Source: Elusimicrobiota bacterium (lineage in GTDB: Bacteria > Elusimicrobiota > Elusimicrobia > FEN-1173). Taken from it: DNA of 9,195 nucleotides. Within the stretch, counting starts at the first letter, position 1. Every line of letters starts with the position of its first letter. The position numbers and the translations under genes are program-made. The notes under the pieces are model-generated. The model had not been told where the DNA came from and searched no databases. It saw only the letters and a list, made by a program, of their open reading frames with translations. Location: the NCBI GenBank assembly GCA_003158755.1, contig PMLF01000137.1, forward strand, positions 1 to 9,195. Direction: 5' to 3'. Shown here in pieces: positions 1 to 6,277 of this stretch.

Positions 1-179
1 GGGCACTTCAGGGCGGAGAGGCGGAACCCGGGTTTGGGGGGGACTTCCGTCTTGCAGGCCGGGCAATGGCCGGCGGAGGTTGTCGTTTTTCCCGCGAGGT
101 GGGGAGCGTCGCCGAAATTTCCGCCGCTCATTCCGAAATTTCCCGCTTTAATGGGGTTCTGTCCGTTCCGTTGGGGCAT
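1..179 (-). CDS. Zinc-ribbon protein, 3' part beyond the window
   Basis: Reading leftward from an ATG at 179-177, an open frame of 59 codons runs off the left edge without a stop. It encodes a Gly/Asn-rich N-terminus (NFG appears twice, residues 14-16 and 21-23), followed by HCPACKTEV at 38-46 and ALKCP at 56-60. A CPxC knuckle followed 17 residues later by a second Cys-Pro is the layout of a rubredoxin-like or treble-clef zinc ribbon; the expected fourth Cys lies just outside the window. An AGGAGG ribosome binding site sits 9 nt upstream of the ATG, which fixes the start and supports translation. Zinc ribbons of this kind act in protein or nucleic-acid binding, but no specific function can be assigned. 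The residues and the binding site are seen directly; zinc binding is inferred. Confidence 0.72.
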   Translation of the reverse strand, partial: MPQRNGQNPIKAGNFGMSGGNFGDAPHLAGKTTTSAGHCPACKTEVPPKPGFRLSALKC

Positions 180-188
180 GGGATTCGT

Positions 189-194
189 CCTCCT
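189..194 (-). promoter_or_regulatory. Ribosome binding site of the zinc-ribbon gene
   Basis: The plus strand reads CCTCCT, which is AGGAGG on the minus strand, 9 nt before the ATG at 179-177. A consensus site at this spacing is the main argument that the truncated frame at the left edge is a real gene. Confidence 0.7.
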
Positions 195-260
195 ATCGTC
201 TTTTTCCGTCAAAACCGTCCGATAAATCGGGCAACGATGCTTAAGTTACCGGTATTGCAA

Positions 261-596
261 TTACACCGGAGCCACGGACATCTTCAGCGTGAAACGCTCT
301 CCGTCCTGCCAAGGCCAAATTAGGGCGACGACGATGCCGCCGTCGACGGATTTTTCGTAGAAGGTTTGGTTCTTGCGGACGCCTCCCCAAGCGGCGGTTC
401 GGCGGTCGATGTCGGAGGTGGGTTTTTTCCCGGCGGGTTTGAGCGCGGGACCCAGGATGGATTCCAGCCGCCGGTCCCATTCCGACGATTCTTTCAACAG
501 GCAAACGACTTCCACGGATTCATCGGTCCAGCGGCGCTTCTCTTCCACCGTCAACGAAGCGACATCCCCCAACAGAGCCGGCAATGAAATCGACAT
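261..596 (-). CDS. Hypothetical protein, 111 aa
   Basis: The frame opens at ATG 596-594 and closes at TAA 263-261. A run of G followed by A (GGGGGGAC on the minus strand) lies 5-6 nt upstream and can serve as a ribosome binding site. I do not recognise the family. The protein has no signal peptide, no membrane helix and a single Cys. The N-terminal half is acidic and helical-looking (VASLTVEEKRRWTDESVEVV, from about residue 12), a basic linker follows (KPAGKKPTSDIDRRT, about 53-67), and the C-terminal part alternates hydrophobic and polar residues as in a beta-sheet (GGIVVALIWPWQDGERFTL, about 86-104). It looks like a small cytoplasmic domain. The gene lies 64 bp after the Cys-rich gene and 81 bp before the zinc-ribbon gene, all on the minus strand. 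Amino-acid composition and the plausible start favour a real gene; function is unknown. Confidence 0.62.
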   Translation of the reverse strand: MSISLPALLGDVASLTVEEKRRWTDESVEVVCLLKESSEWDRRLESILGPALKPAGKKPTSDIDRRTAAWGGVRKNQTFYEKSVDGGIVVALIWPWQDGERFTLKMSVAPV

Positions 597-660
597 TCTC
601 GTCCCCCCATCTTTCGATGTGGGTTAATTCTTGGGCCGATTGAATCAATTTTCCAGGGAA

Positions 661-1098
661 TTATTCCGGCAGGTAGTCGACTTCGATCCGGCAGCGCAGG
701 CGGAAGTCGCAGAGCTCTTTCGCCCCGAGGAAGGTGGGTTCCATGCACGTCCCGTTGCCCTCGGAGCGGGTTTCACGGGAGTCGATGACGGATTTCACCT
801 TGGCGGAGAGGTTGAACGATCCGTGGCCGCATCGGCCCGGACAAGGGACGGAAAAGTCGCAGACGTCGGCGGGGGTGAACACCCGCTTTTGCTGGTCCAT
901 CAGGTGCTGCTGGGGCGTGAGGAAATCCAGGTGGACGGTCAGTTTTTCGACGGAAGGGAAGACCTGGCTGAGCAGGCCCGCCGCCCGCGTTTGATCGGAA
1001 GCTTCTTGGTCGCGCTGAACTTTCTTTTGGTTCTTGTTGGGTCCCGACGGACGCCGCCTCTTGGGTTTGTAAGGTTGAGCCATGCGCGACTTTACCAT
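661..1098 (-). CDS. Cysteine-rich basic protein, 145 aa, unknown function
   Basis: Stop TAA is at 663-661. Two starts are possible: ATG 1098-1096, and ATG 1083-1081, which gives a 140-aa form beginning MAQPYKPKRRR. Neither has a well-spaced ribosome binding site; an AGGA lies only 1 nt before the first. The N-terminus is strongly basic (KPKRRR, NKNQKK; about residues 11-26) and could touch nucleic acid. The C-terminal half has six Cys (80, 86, 90, 118, 130, 136), including VCDFSVPCPGRCGHG (79-93) and LCDFRLRCRIEVDY (129-142). The repeated CDF-x-C pattern suggests two metal-binding or disulfide half-sites. There is no signal peptide. I do not recognise the family. It follows the DUF2950 gene after 22 bp (or 37 bp with the shorter start), so co-transcription is possible. 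Confidence 0.68.
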   Translation of the reverse strand: MVKSRMAQPYKPKRRRPSGPNKNQKKVQRDQEASDQTRAAGLLSQVFPSVEKLTVHLDFLTPQQHLMDQQKRVFTPADVCDFSVPCPGRCGHGSFNLSAKVKSVIDSRETRSEGNGTCMEPTFLGAKELCDFRLRCRIEVDYLPE

Positions 1099-1100
1099 TT

Positions 1101-1118
1101 CCTGCGCGATCGCGCAGG
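1101..1118. repeat. Perfect 18-bp palindrome between two minus-strand genes
   Basis: The sequence cctgcgcgatcgcgcagg equals its own reverse complement over all 18 bases and ends there, because the next base on each side does not pair. It lies in the 22-bp gap between the DUF2950 stop (1121) and the upstream ATG (1098) of the Cys-rich gene, and includes the AGGA next to that ATG. As DNA it could be a dimeric-protein operator; as RNA it could only fold with a very tight loop. No T-tract follows, so it is not an obvious intrinsic terminator. Confidence 0.6.
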
Positions 1119-1120
1119 CG

Positions 1121-2035
1121 TCAATCCTTCGGCGCCGGGGCCCAAGACTTGTCGGGGTTGAACTCGGTCATGGCTTCGGCGTCTTTGGCCGAATCCGGAC
1201 CCAGGTCCTTCTCGTACACGATTCCCTCGTCGGCGACGATGAAGCTCTTGACCCCGGAGACTCCGTACTCCGCCGGCCAAGCCGCCAACGCGAAGCCGCC
1301 GATCATCCGGGACTTCAAAACGTAATTAGCCTTCCCGCCGGGCGCGTCGGGCCCCTGGGCCGTGAGCACCTTGAAAAAATATCCGTGATAGGGCTTGCCG
1401 CGGTTGGCGCGGCGGGCGGCCGTGGCGAACCCTTTGGTGACGTGGATTTTGTTCGCGCCCACGCCGTGCTTGGCGTAGAGCCCGTCCCACTTGCTCCACG
1501 AGCTCATCATCTTCATCGCGTATTCGGGCACGCCGTCGCGGTTGTGGTCCTGGGCGTATTCTTCCTGGGCCTCCACGTATCCGCGGCAGATGGCGACGGC
1601 GTTGATCTCGTTGGACCCGATCCGTCGGGCCAGGATTTCCTGCCGCCCTTCGGCCGGATCGAAGCGCCAGCGCCCTTCGACGCGGACCAGGGGCACCGGG
1701 AACGGCCAATCCTCGTCTCCGAGAGCGACGAGGACCTTGTCCGGTCCCGCCGCGTCGTCTTTGAAGGCGATCTTATGTTCGGCCATCTCGGCGAATTTTT
1801 TCCGGCCGTGTTTGTCCTCGCGCCGGTCGCCGGACAGGACGATGTCCTTTCCGTCGGGGCCGAAAATCCCCATCAGCGCCTTGGTGTCGTTATGCCGGCA
1901 AGCCTTCACCAGCGCCCCGACGGCCTCTTGCGGCGAGGCGAAGGTTTTTTGGATCTCTTCGGACGAGGCCGACAAGGAAAGGAACGTTCCCAGCAAAACT
2001 CCGGCCGCGGCCCAACGACGAGTCAACCCGTTCAT
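1121..2035 (-). CDS. DUF2950 family exported protein
   Basis: The 304-aa protein has a Sec signal peptide: RR at 6-7, a hydrophobic stretch at about 9-22 and a likely cut after Ala23 (SLSA/SSEE). The mature part shows DUF2950 hallmarks: a start around FASPQEAVGALVKAC (32-46), GIFGPDGKDIV (57-67), KPYHGYFFKVLTAQGPDAPG (214-233), MIGGFALAAWPAEYG (244-258) and IVYEKDLGPD (272-281), ending near FNPDKSW. It appears full-length. Domain function is not established; the protein should be periplasmic or envelope-associated. Translation starts at ATG 2035-2033, 5 nt after GGAGGT, and the start overlaps the DUF3300 stop as ATGA, so the two genes are translationally coupled. From family knowledge, DUF2950 genes often sit beside DUF3300 genes, which supports a shared role. 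A lone Cys46 and Cys150 are present, without a CxxC motif. Confidence 0.93.
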   Translation of the reverse strand: MNGLTRRWAAAGVLLGTFLSLSASSEEIQKTFASPQEAVGALVKACRHNDTKALMGIFGPDGKDIVLSGDRREDKHGRKKFAEMAEHKIAFKDDAAGPDKVLVALGDEDWPFPVPLVRVEGRWRFDPAEGRQEILARRIGSNEINAVAICRGYVEAQEEYAQDHNRDGVPEYAMKMMSSWSKWDGLYAKHGVGANKIHVTKGFATAARRANRGKPYHGYFFKVLTAQGPDAPGGKANYVLKSRMIGGFALAAWPAEYGVSGVKSFIVADEGIVYEKDLGPDSAKDAEAMTEFNPDKSWAPAPKD

Positions 2036-3279
2036 CGACGACCTCCGTTTCCTCTTTCATTGTGACCGCCGCCCCGATTCCCACTGCCCCGACTCTCGCC
2101 GCCCCGATTCCCGCCGCCCGAAGAAGAAGGTCCGCCGCCGCGGGGTTGGACGGACGGCGTTCGTCCGCCGACCGGCGCCAGGCTGGAATGCCCGCGGTTG
2201 CTGTAGGTTCGAACCGCGGGTCCGGCACCCGCACCGCCGAAGGCGCTGCGGTTGTGGTTGTAAACCTCCGGTTGAACTTCGTGACGGCCGATATGTTCCG
2301 TCGCCGCCGGTCCCCGGGAGCGTAGGACGTTGAACCGCTCCTGCACCGCGCCGACGGAAGGGTGGGGCCGAACTTCGCCCCGGTAGCGTTGAGAAATTGC
2401 TCGATTCGGATACGCCACTCCCATCCGGTGAGCGGGTTCATGGGCCCAGGCGCGGGGTCCTCCGATCCCATGGCCCGGGACTTCGTTGAAATGATACCGG
2501 TGGACGAATGCGTCGTTGACGAACACCCGGTGGTCGCGCCAGCGGGGTCCCCAGCCCCAATCGCCCCACCCGAAGAATCCACCGAAGCCGACCCCGATCG
2601 TGATCTCCGGACCCCAGAACCACCACGCCCCTACGGGCGGCGCGGCGGGATAGTCCCAATAAGGGTAAGGGTAGTACTCCGAAGGTCCCCAGATCCAGTC
2701 GGGGTTATAGACCGGCACGTAGATCACGTTGGGGTTGGCGGGCTGGATCTCCACGACGGTTTGCCCGTTGTTGTTGGTGGTGATCACTTTCTCCTGGTCG
2801 GTGGACGCCAGCTTGCCGGACGCTTCCGCTTTCACCCGCATCCGTTGAACGGCGTCCATTTCAGCCGCTTGGTCGGCCAGGAAGGCGTTTCCAAGGCGCG
2901 TCGTCCAGGTGATATCCTGGTTCAGGCGTTTCAAAACGTCGGGGAAAACCACCAGCGCCTGAACGCTGGGGTCCCAATTCTCTCCCTGGGCGGCCTGGGT
3001 GAGCTCCGCGCCCTGTAAATTGGAATGTTTTTCAATCCATTGACCGGCTTGGACGATTTCGAGGGGATAGGTGGAGGCGACCAGTATTTGGCTCAGCAGC
3101 GGGTCCGGATAAAGCGCGATGGGCGCCACCAGGCTGTCCAACTGCGCGGGTGTGAATGAGGCTGCGGGAGGAGCGGGGGGCGCGTCATCCGCCCAAAGGG
3201 CGGCGTTTCCCACCGTCAAGCTTAACGCGAGAAATAAACTGAATGCACGAGCGCCAACGCAATCCGGTTTGAATGTCAT
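2032..3279 (-). CDS. DUF3300 family exported protein with Gly/Arg-rich tail
   Basis: The 415-aa protein starts at ATG 3279-3277, about 7 nt after a GAGAGGT ribosome binding site. A signal peptide covers about residues 1-30 (hydrophobic SLFLALSLTVGNAALWA, cut before DDAPP). The DUF3300 domain spans about 42-195 and shows the family signatures QLDSLVAPIALYPDPLLSQI (47-66), YPLEIVQAGQW (71-81), WDPSVQALVVFPDVL (102-116) and NPNVIYVPVYNP (182-193). A Trp/Gly/Pro/Tyr-rich stretch follows (about 194-247), then a His/Arg-rich segment, then a low-complexity tail (about 380-415) built from NRGG, SRGSG and NERGNGG units. The protein is predicted to act in the periplasm or envelope; the biochemical role of DUF3300 is unknown. 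The last codons hold the ribosome binding site of DUF2950, and the stop overlaps the next ATG. The tail resembles RGG or elastin-like disordered segments. Confidence 0.94.
   Translation of the reverse strand: MTFKPDCVGARAFSLFLALSLTVGNAALWADDAPPAPPAASFTPAQLDSLVAPIALYPDPLLSQILVASTYPLEIVQAGQWIEKHSNLQGAELTQAAQGENWDPSVQALVVFPDVLKRLNQDITWTTRLGNAFLADQAAEMDAVQRMRVKAEASGKLASTDQEKVITTNNNGQTVVEIQPANPNVIYVPVYNPDWIWGPSEYYPYPYWDYPAAPPVGAWWFWGPEITIGVGFGGFFGWGDWGWGPRWRDHRVFVNDAFVHRYHFNEVPGHGIGGPRAWAHEPAHRMGVAYPNRAISQRYRGEVRPHPSVGAVQERFNVLRSRGPAATEHIGRHEVQPEVYNHNRSAFGGAGAGPAVRTYSNRGHSSLAPVGGRTPSVQPRGGGPSSSGGGNRGGESRGSGNRGGGHNERGNGGRR
2041..2046 (-). promoter_or_regulatory. Ribosome binding site of DUF2950 inside the DUF3300 tail
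   Basis: The minus strand reads GGAGGT, 5 nt before ATG 2035-2033, and encodes part of the terminal Gly-Gly-Arg-Arg of DUF3300. It fixes the DUF2950 start and, together with the ATGA overlap, argues for coupled translation. Confidence 0.75.
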
Positions 3280-3458
3280 TCGCGGACCTCTCCCCTTCCA
3301 GCGGTCATGCCTTCCCTTGTATTACGCGCGGAGCTCTAATAAGTTCCCGGCGGCCGAAATATATATAAAGGAAAGTGATCTTGAAAATCGGTTGTTTGGG
3401 GCTCTTTGTCGGATTATATGGGCTTCCGGCCCGCCGATTTCCTATAATTGGTTCTTCC
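3280..3458. promoter_or_regulatory. Divergent promoter region between DUF3300 and the threonine operon
   Basis: This AT-richer gap separates the divergent units. On the plus strand a perfect TATAAT lies at 3443-3448. On the minus strand a perfect TATAAT lies at 3418-3413. Neither has a convincing TTGACA box 16-18 bp upstream. An alternating A/T tract (AAATATATATAAAGG, 3357-3371) stands out from the GC-rich surroundings and may be a melting or regulator-binding site. No riboswitch, T-box or leader-peptide attenuator for the amino-acid operon is visible, and only about 10 nt separate the plus TATAAT from the first ATG. The hexamers are seen directly; promoter activity is inferred. Confidence 0.5.
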
Positions 3459-3755
3459 ATGACCGAAAAGAAAGCGGTGGCGGGCCTCGCCCGGTTCGCG
3501 GGGTGGATTTTCCTGGTATGGGGCGGGATCGTGTCCCTGAAAGGGATCTACGACGCTTTTTGGGGCGCTCCGGAGGCGAATTTTTTCTCGCTCAAACCCT
3601 GGGAGTTCGTGACGCGGGAGCAATGGCTCCGCTGGTCCGGCTTTGAACTGGCCTACGGCTTGGCCTGCGTGGCTTTGGGCTTGGCCGCCCGCGTGTACGC
3701 CGCCCGCTTGCCCGAGTTCGTCCTCCGCGAAAAATCAACCGACGATTTCATCTAA
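3459..3755 (+). CDS. Small two-helix membrane protein, 98 aa
   Basis: The frame from ATG 3459 gives a basic start (MTEKKAVAGLARF), a first membrane helix at about residues 13-32 (FAGWIFLVWGGIVSLKGIY), a roughly 30-residue loop with several aromatic residues (SLKPWEFVTREQWLRW), and a second helix at about 66-83 (ELAYGLACVALGLAARVYA). The C-terminus is charged and ends STDDFI. I do not recognise the family. An in-frame GTG at 3375 would add 28 residues, but that stretch is AT-rich and includes the TATAAT, so I prefer the ATG. No ribosome binding site precedes the ATG, and the TATAAT ends only 10 nt before it, so the message may be leaderless or nearly so. The stop is 9 bp before the aminotransferase ATG, which suggests this is the first gene of that operon; what it does for amino-acid synthesis is unclear. 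Confidence 0.72.
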   Translation: MTEKKAVAGLARFAGWIFLVWGGIVSLKGIYDAFWGAPEANFFSLKPWEFVTREQWLRWSGFELAYGLACVALGLAARVYAARLPEFVLREKSTDDFI

Positions 3756-3764
3756 GGATCAACC

Positions 3765-4979
3765 ATGACGACCTGCTCTAAAAAACTCGACGCGCTGCCT
3801 CCTTACATTTTCACCCGCATCAAGGCCTTGGCCGCCCAAGCCGCCGCCGCGAAGCTGGACATCATCGATTTGGGGATGGGCAACCCCGACCTGCCGACGC
3901 CGCCCCACATCGTGGACCGGCTGATCGACACGGTCAAGAACCATCCCCGCACCCACCGCTATCCCCAGTCCAAGGGGATGCCCCGGCTCCGGAAGGCGAT
4001 CGCGTCTTGGACGAAGAAACGCTTCGACGTGGACCTGAACCCGGAGTCCGAAGTCCTGGCCCTCGTGGGTTCCAAGGAAGGCGTGGCGCACCTCTGCGCC
4101 GCCTACCTGGACCCGGGCGACGTGGCGCTCGTGCCCGTCCCTACTTATCCCGTCCATTTGAACGGCGTCTTCCTGGCGGGGGGCACCGTGCATCCCATGC
4201 CGCTCACGCCCGAGAACAAGTTCATGCCGGATTTCGGCAAGGTCCCGGACGACGTGTTGAAGCGGGCCAAGATCATGTTCTTGAACTATCCCAACAACCC
4301 CACCGCCGCCGTGGTGGAGGACCCGAACTTCCTGAAGGAAACGATCCGTTTCGCCAAGAAGCACGACCTGTTGGTGGCTTACGACAACCCGTACTGCGAG
4401 CTGACCTTCGACGGATACGTGGCCCCCAGCATCCTCCAGTTCGAGGGGGCCCGGGACGTGGCTGTGGAATACAATTCCTTCTCCAAGACCTACAACATGG
4501 CCGGCTGGCGCATCGGCTGGGTGTGCGGCGACAAGAAGCTCCTGGCGCCCCTGGAGAAGTTCAAAGCGTTCGTGGACTACGGCGCGCCCAGCTTCATCCA
4601 GTTGGCCGCCGCGGCCGCTTTGGAAGGTCCCCAGGACTGCGTCACGGAACTGGCGAAGGTGTACCAGGCTCGCCGGGACTATTTCGTGGGCGAGCTCAAT
4701 AAGATCGGCTGGCCGACGCCGCTTCCCAAGGGGACGATGTACGTCTGGACGCCGTTGCCGGAATCCCTCCGGAAGATGGGGTCCCTCGCCTTCGCGGAAA
4801 AGTTGGTGAAGGAGACGGGCGTTGTCTGCACGCCGGGCGTGGGCTTCGGCGAAGAAGGAGAGGGCTACGTGCGGTTCGCCCTGGTCGCCCACAACGACCG
4901 GCTCTACGACGCCATCCTCCGCATCAAAAAACTTTTAAGAGAGGCCGAGGGCAAAACTCCCGCGCGCAAAACCAAATGA
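3765..4979 (+). CDS. alaC: Class I/II aminotransferase, AlaC-type (glutamate-pyruvate/aspartate)
   Basis: This is a 404-aa PLP-dependent fold-type I aminotransferase, full-length for the family. From the N-terminus it shows DIIDLGMGNPDLPTPPHIV (32-50), GSKEGVAHL (102-110; PLP phosphate region), NYPNNPTAAVVE (174-185), AYDNPY (205-210; Asp207 contacts the PLP pyridine nitrogen), SFSKTYNMAGWRIG (238-251; Lys241 forms the Schiff base) and YVRFALV (368-374; Arg370 binds the substrate carboxylate). The pattern matches E. coli AlaC along its whole length as I recall it, so alanine/2-oxoglutarate transamination is likely. Relatives include aspartate and LL-diaminopimelate aminotransferases. Its position ahead of hom and thrC would also suit supply of aspartate for the threonine pathway. 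AAGGA lies 6 nt before ATG 3765. The stop overlaps the hom start (ATGATG). The fold is certain; the exact substrate is not. Confidence 0.93.
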   Translation: MTTCSKKLDALPPYIFTRIKALAAQAAAAKLDIIDLGMGNPDLPTPPHIVDRLIDTVKNHPRTHRYPQSKGMPRLRKAIASWTKKRFDVDLNPESEVLALVGSKEGVAHLCAAYLDPGDVALVPVPTYPVHLNGVFLAGGTVHPMPLTPENKFMPDFGKVPDDVLKRAKIMFLNYPNNPTAAVVEDPNFLKETIRFAKKHDLLVAYDNPYCELTFDGYVAPSILQFEGARDVAVEYNSFSKTYNMAGWRIGWVCGDKKLLAPLEKFKAFVDYGAPSFIQLAAAAALEGPQDCVTELAKVYQARRDYFVGELNKIGWPTPLPKGTMYVWTPLPESLRKMGSLAFAEKLVKETGVVCTPGVGFGEEGEGYVRFALVAHNDRLYDAILRIKKLLREAEGKTPARKTK

Positions 4980-6277
4980 TGAAAGACACCGTGAACATTG
5001 CTTTGGTCGGCATGGGGACCGTCGGGTCCTCCCTGATCGAGATTTTCCACCGGAACCTGCCGCTCCTGGAAGAGAAGGCCGGCGCCAAGCTGCGCATCAC
5101 CTGGATCGCCGACCTCCGGCGGACGCCGTTCAAAGACGCCGTCCAGAAGCCCCGGCTCACCAAGGATTGGAGACAGGTTGTCCGCGACCCCGCGGTGGAC
5201 ATCGTCGTGGAGTTGATCGGCGGCTACGAACCGGCGCGGACCATCGTCCTGGAATGCCTCAAGGCGGGAAAGCACGTTGCCACCGCCAACAAAGCGCTCT
5301 TGGCCAAGCACTGGGACGAGGTTTTCTCCACCGCCCAGGACCACCGGGTGCAGGTCTATTTCGAAGCCTCCGTCGGGAGCGGCGTGCCCGTCATCCAAGG
5401 CTTGAACGAGGGCATGTCCGCCAACCGCGTGGAACGGATTTATGGAATCCTGAACGGTACCACCAATTACATTTTGACCCGCATGACGAGCGAGGGATTG
5501 GATTTCGCCCGAGCCCTGAAGGGCGCCCAGAAAGCCGGTTTCGCCGAGGCCGATCCCACCTTCGACATCGAAGGACTGGACGCCGCCCACAAGCTGGTGG
5601 TCCTGGCGTCCCTGGCGGCCGGCGGATGGGTCCACCTGCCGGACGTTTCCGTCGAGGGCATCACGGGCATCGACGTTTGGGACGTGAACTTCGCCCGCAA
5701 AAAACTCGGATTGGTGACCAAGCTGCTGGGCATCGCCCGTTTCGATGACGGGAAGGTTTCGGCCCGTGTGCATCCCGCTTTGATCCCCGCGTCGCATCCC
5801 TTCGCCAACGTCAGCGCCGAGTACAACGCGGTCACCATCCACGGCGACGCGGCGGGAGACGTGATGTTCTACGGCAAAGGCGCCGGCGGCCCCGCGGCGG
5901 CCAGCGCGGTCGCCTCCGACGTGGTTTACCTGGCCCGCCAGGTGGCCAACGGAACCGCCGACCAAATCCCCTACATCACCCGGCGCGAACGAAAGCTGAC
6001 CATGGACCCCATCGAAAACGTCGTCTGCCGTCATTACCTCCGGTTCACCATGAAGGACAAGCCGGGCGTACTGGCCCGCATCGCCGACATCCTCGGCCGC
6101 CACAAGGTCTCCATCGCCTCCGTCCATCAGGACGGCGGCGTCCGGCGCGGCGTGCCCATCGTCATCGTTACCCACCAGGCTCCCGAAGGCGCGGTGCAGG
6201 ACGCCATGAAAGAGGCCGACGGCATGTCCGCCATGATCAAGAAAGTCGTTCGCTTGCGCATCGAAGACTTCAAGTGA
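4976..6277 (+). CDS. hom: Homoserine dehydrogenase with C-terminal ACT domain
   Basis: The enzyme reduces aspartate semialdehyde to homoserine with NAD(P)H, the branch step to threonine and methionine. The 433-aa protein has the Rossmann glycine motif GMGTVG (12-17), ELIGGYEPA (79-87), TANKALLA (103-110, with the conserved Lys106), the signature NGTTNYILT (160-168), and GFAEADPTFDIEGLDAAHK (188-206), where Asp202 and Lys206 match the catalytic Asp/Lys pair of the family. An ACT domain (about 354-428; LRFTMKDKPGVLARIADIL) is the usual site for threonine feedback inhibition. This is the monofunctional form; no aspartokinase is fused. Translation can start at either Met of ATGATG (4976 or 4979), and no ribosome binding site is visible, so it probably depends on coupling to the upstream aminotransferase. 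The stop overlaps the thrC GTG start by 4 bp. Confidence 0.97.
   Translation: MMKDTVNIALVGMGTVGSSLIEIFHRNLPLLEEKAGAKLRITWIADLRRTPFKDAVQKPRLTKDWRQVVRDPAVDIVVELIGGYEPARTIVLECLKAGKHVATANKALLAKHWDEVFSTAQDHRVQVYFEASVGSGVPVIQGLNEGMSANRVERIYGILNGTTNYILTRMTSEGLDFARALKGAQKAGFAEADPTFDIEGLDAAHKLVVLASLAAGGWVHLPDVSVEGITGIDVWDVNFARKKLGLVTKLLGIARFDDGKVSARVHPALIPASHPFANVSAEYNAVTIHGDAAGDVMFYGKGAGGPAAASAVASDVVYLARQVANGTADQIPYITRRERKLTMDPIENVVCRHYLRFTMKDKPGVLARIADILGRHKVSIASVHQDGGVRRGVPIVIVTHQAPEGAVQDAMKEADGMSAMIKKVVRLRIEDFK

Noticed and set aside
249..269. Inverted repeat ccggt...accgg near the end of the 111-aa gene as a terminator
   Set aside because: The arms are only 5 bp and no T-tract follows on the minus strand.
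1105..1114. HIP1-like octamer GCGATCGC as a sign of cyanobacterial origin
   Set aside because: It occurs once, inside a larger palindrome, and no other copies were noticed; the gene content does not suggest a cyanobacterium.
1082..2065. Plus-strand open frame of 327 codons opposite DUF2950
   Set aside because: It is antisense to a well-supported DUF2950 gene, has biased low-complexity composition typical of GC-rich shadows, and no recognisable motif.
3375..3458. GTG start adding 28 residues to the small membrane protein
   Set aside because: The added codons are AT-rich unlike the rest of the gene, the AAGGA is only 2 nt from the GTG, and the segment contains the TATAAT. It remains possible if transcripts begin further upstream.
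3280..3458. Riboswitch, T-box or leader-peptide attenuator ahead of the threonine operon
   Set aside because: No Thr/Ile-rich leader peptide, T-box bulge or terminator/antiterminator pair was seen in the gap.
3759..6175. Long minus-strand frames (377 and 423 codons) opposite the aminotransferase and homoserine dehydrogenase
   Set aside because: The plus-strand genes have all family motifs in place; the antisense frames are rich in His, Gly, Val and Asp as expected from the complement of GC-rich codons.
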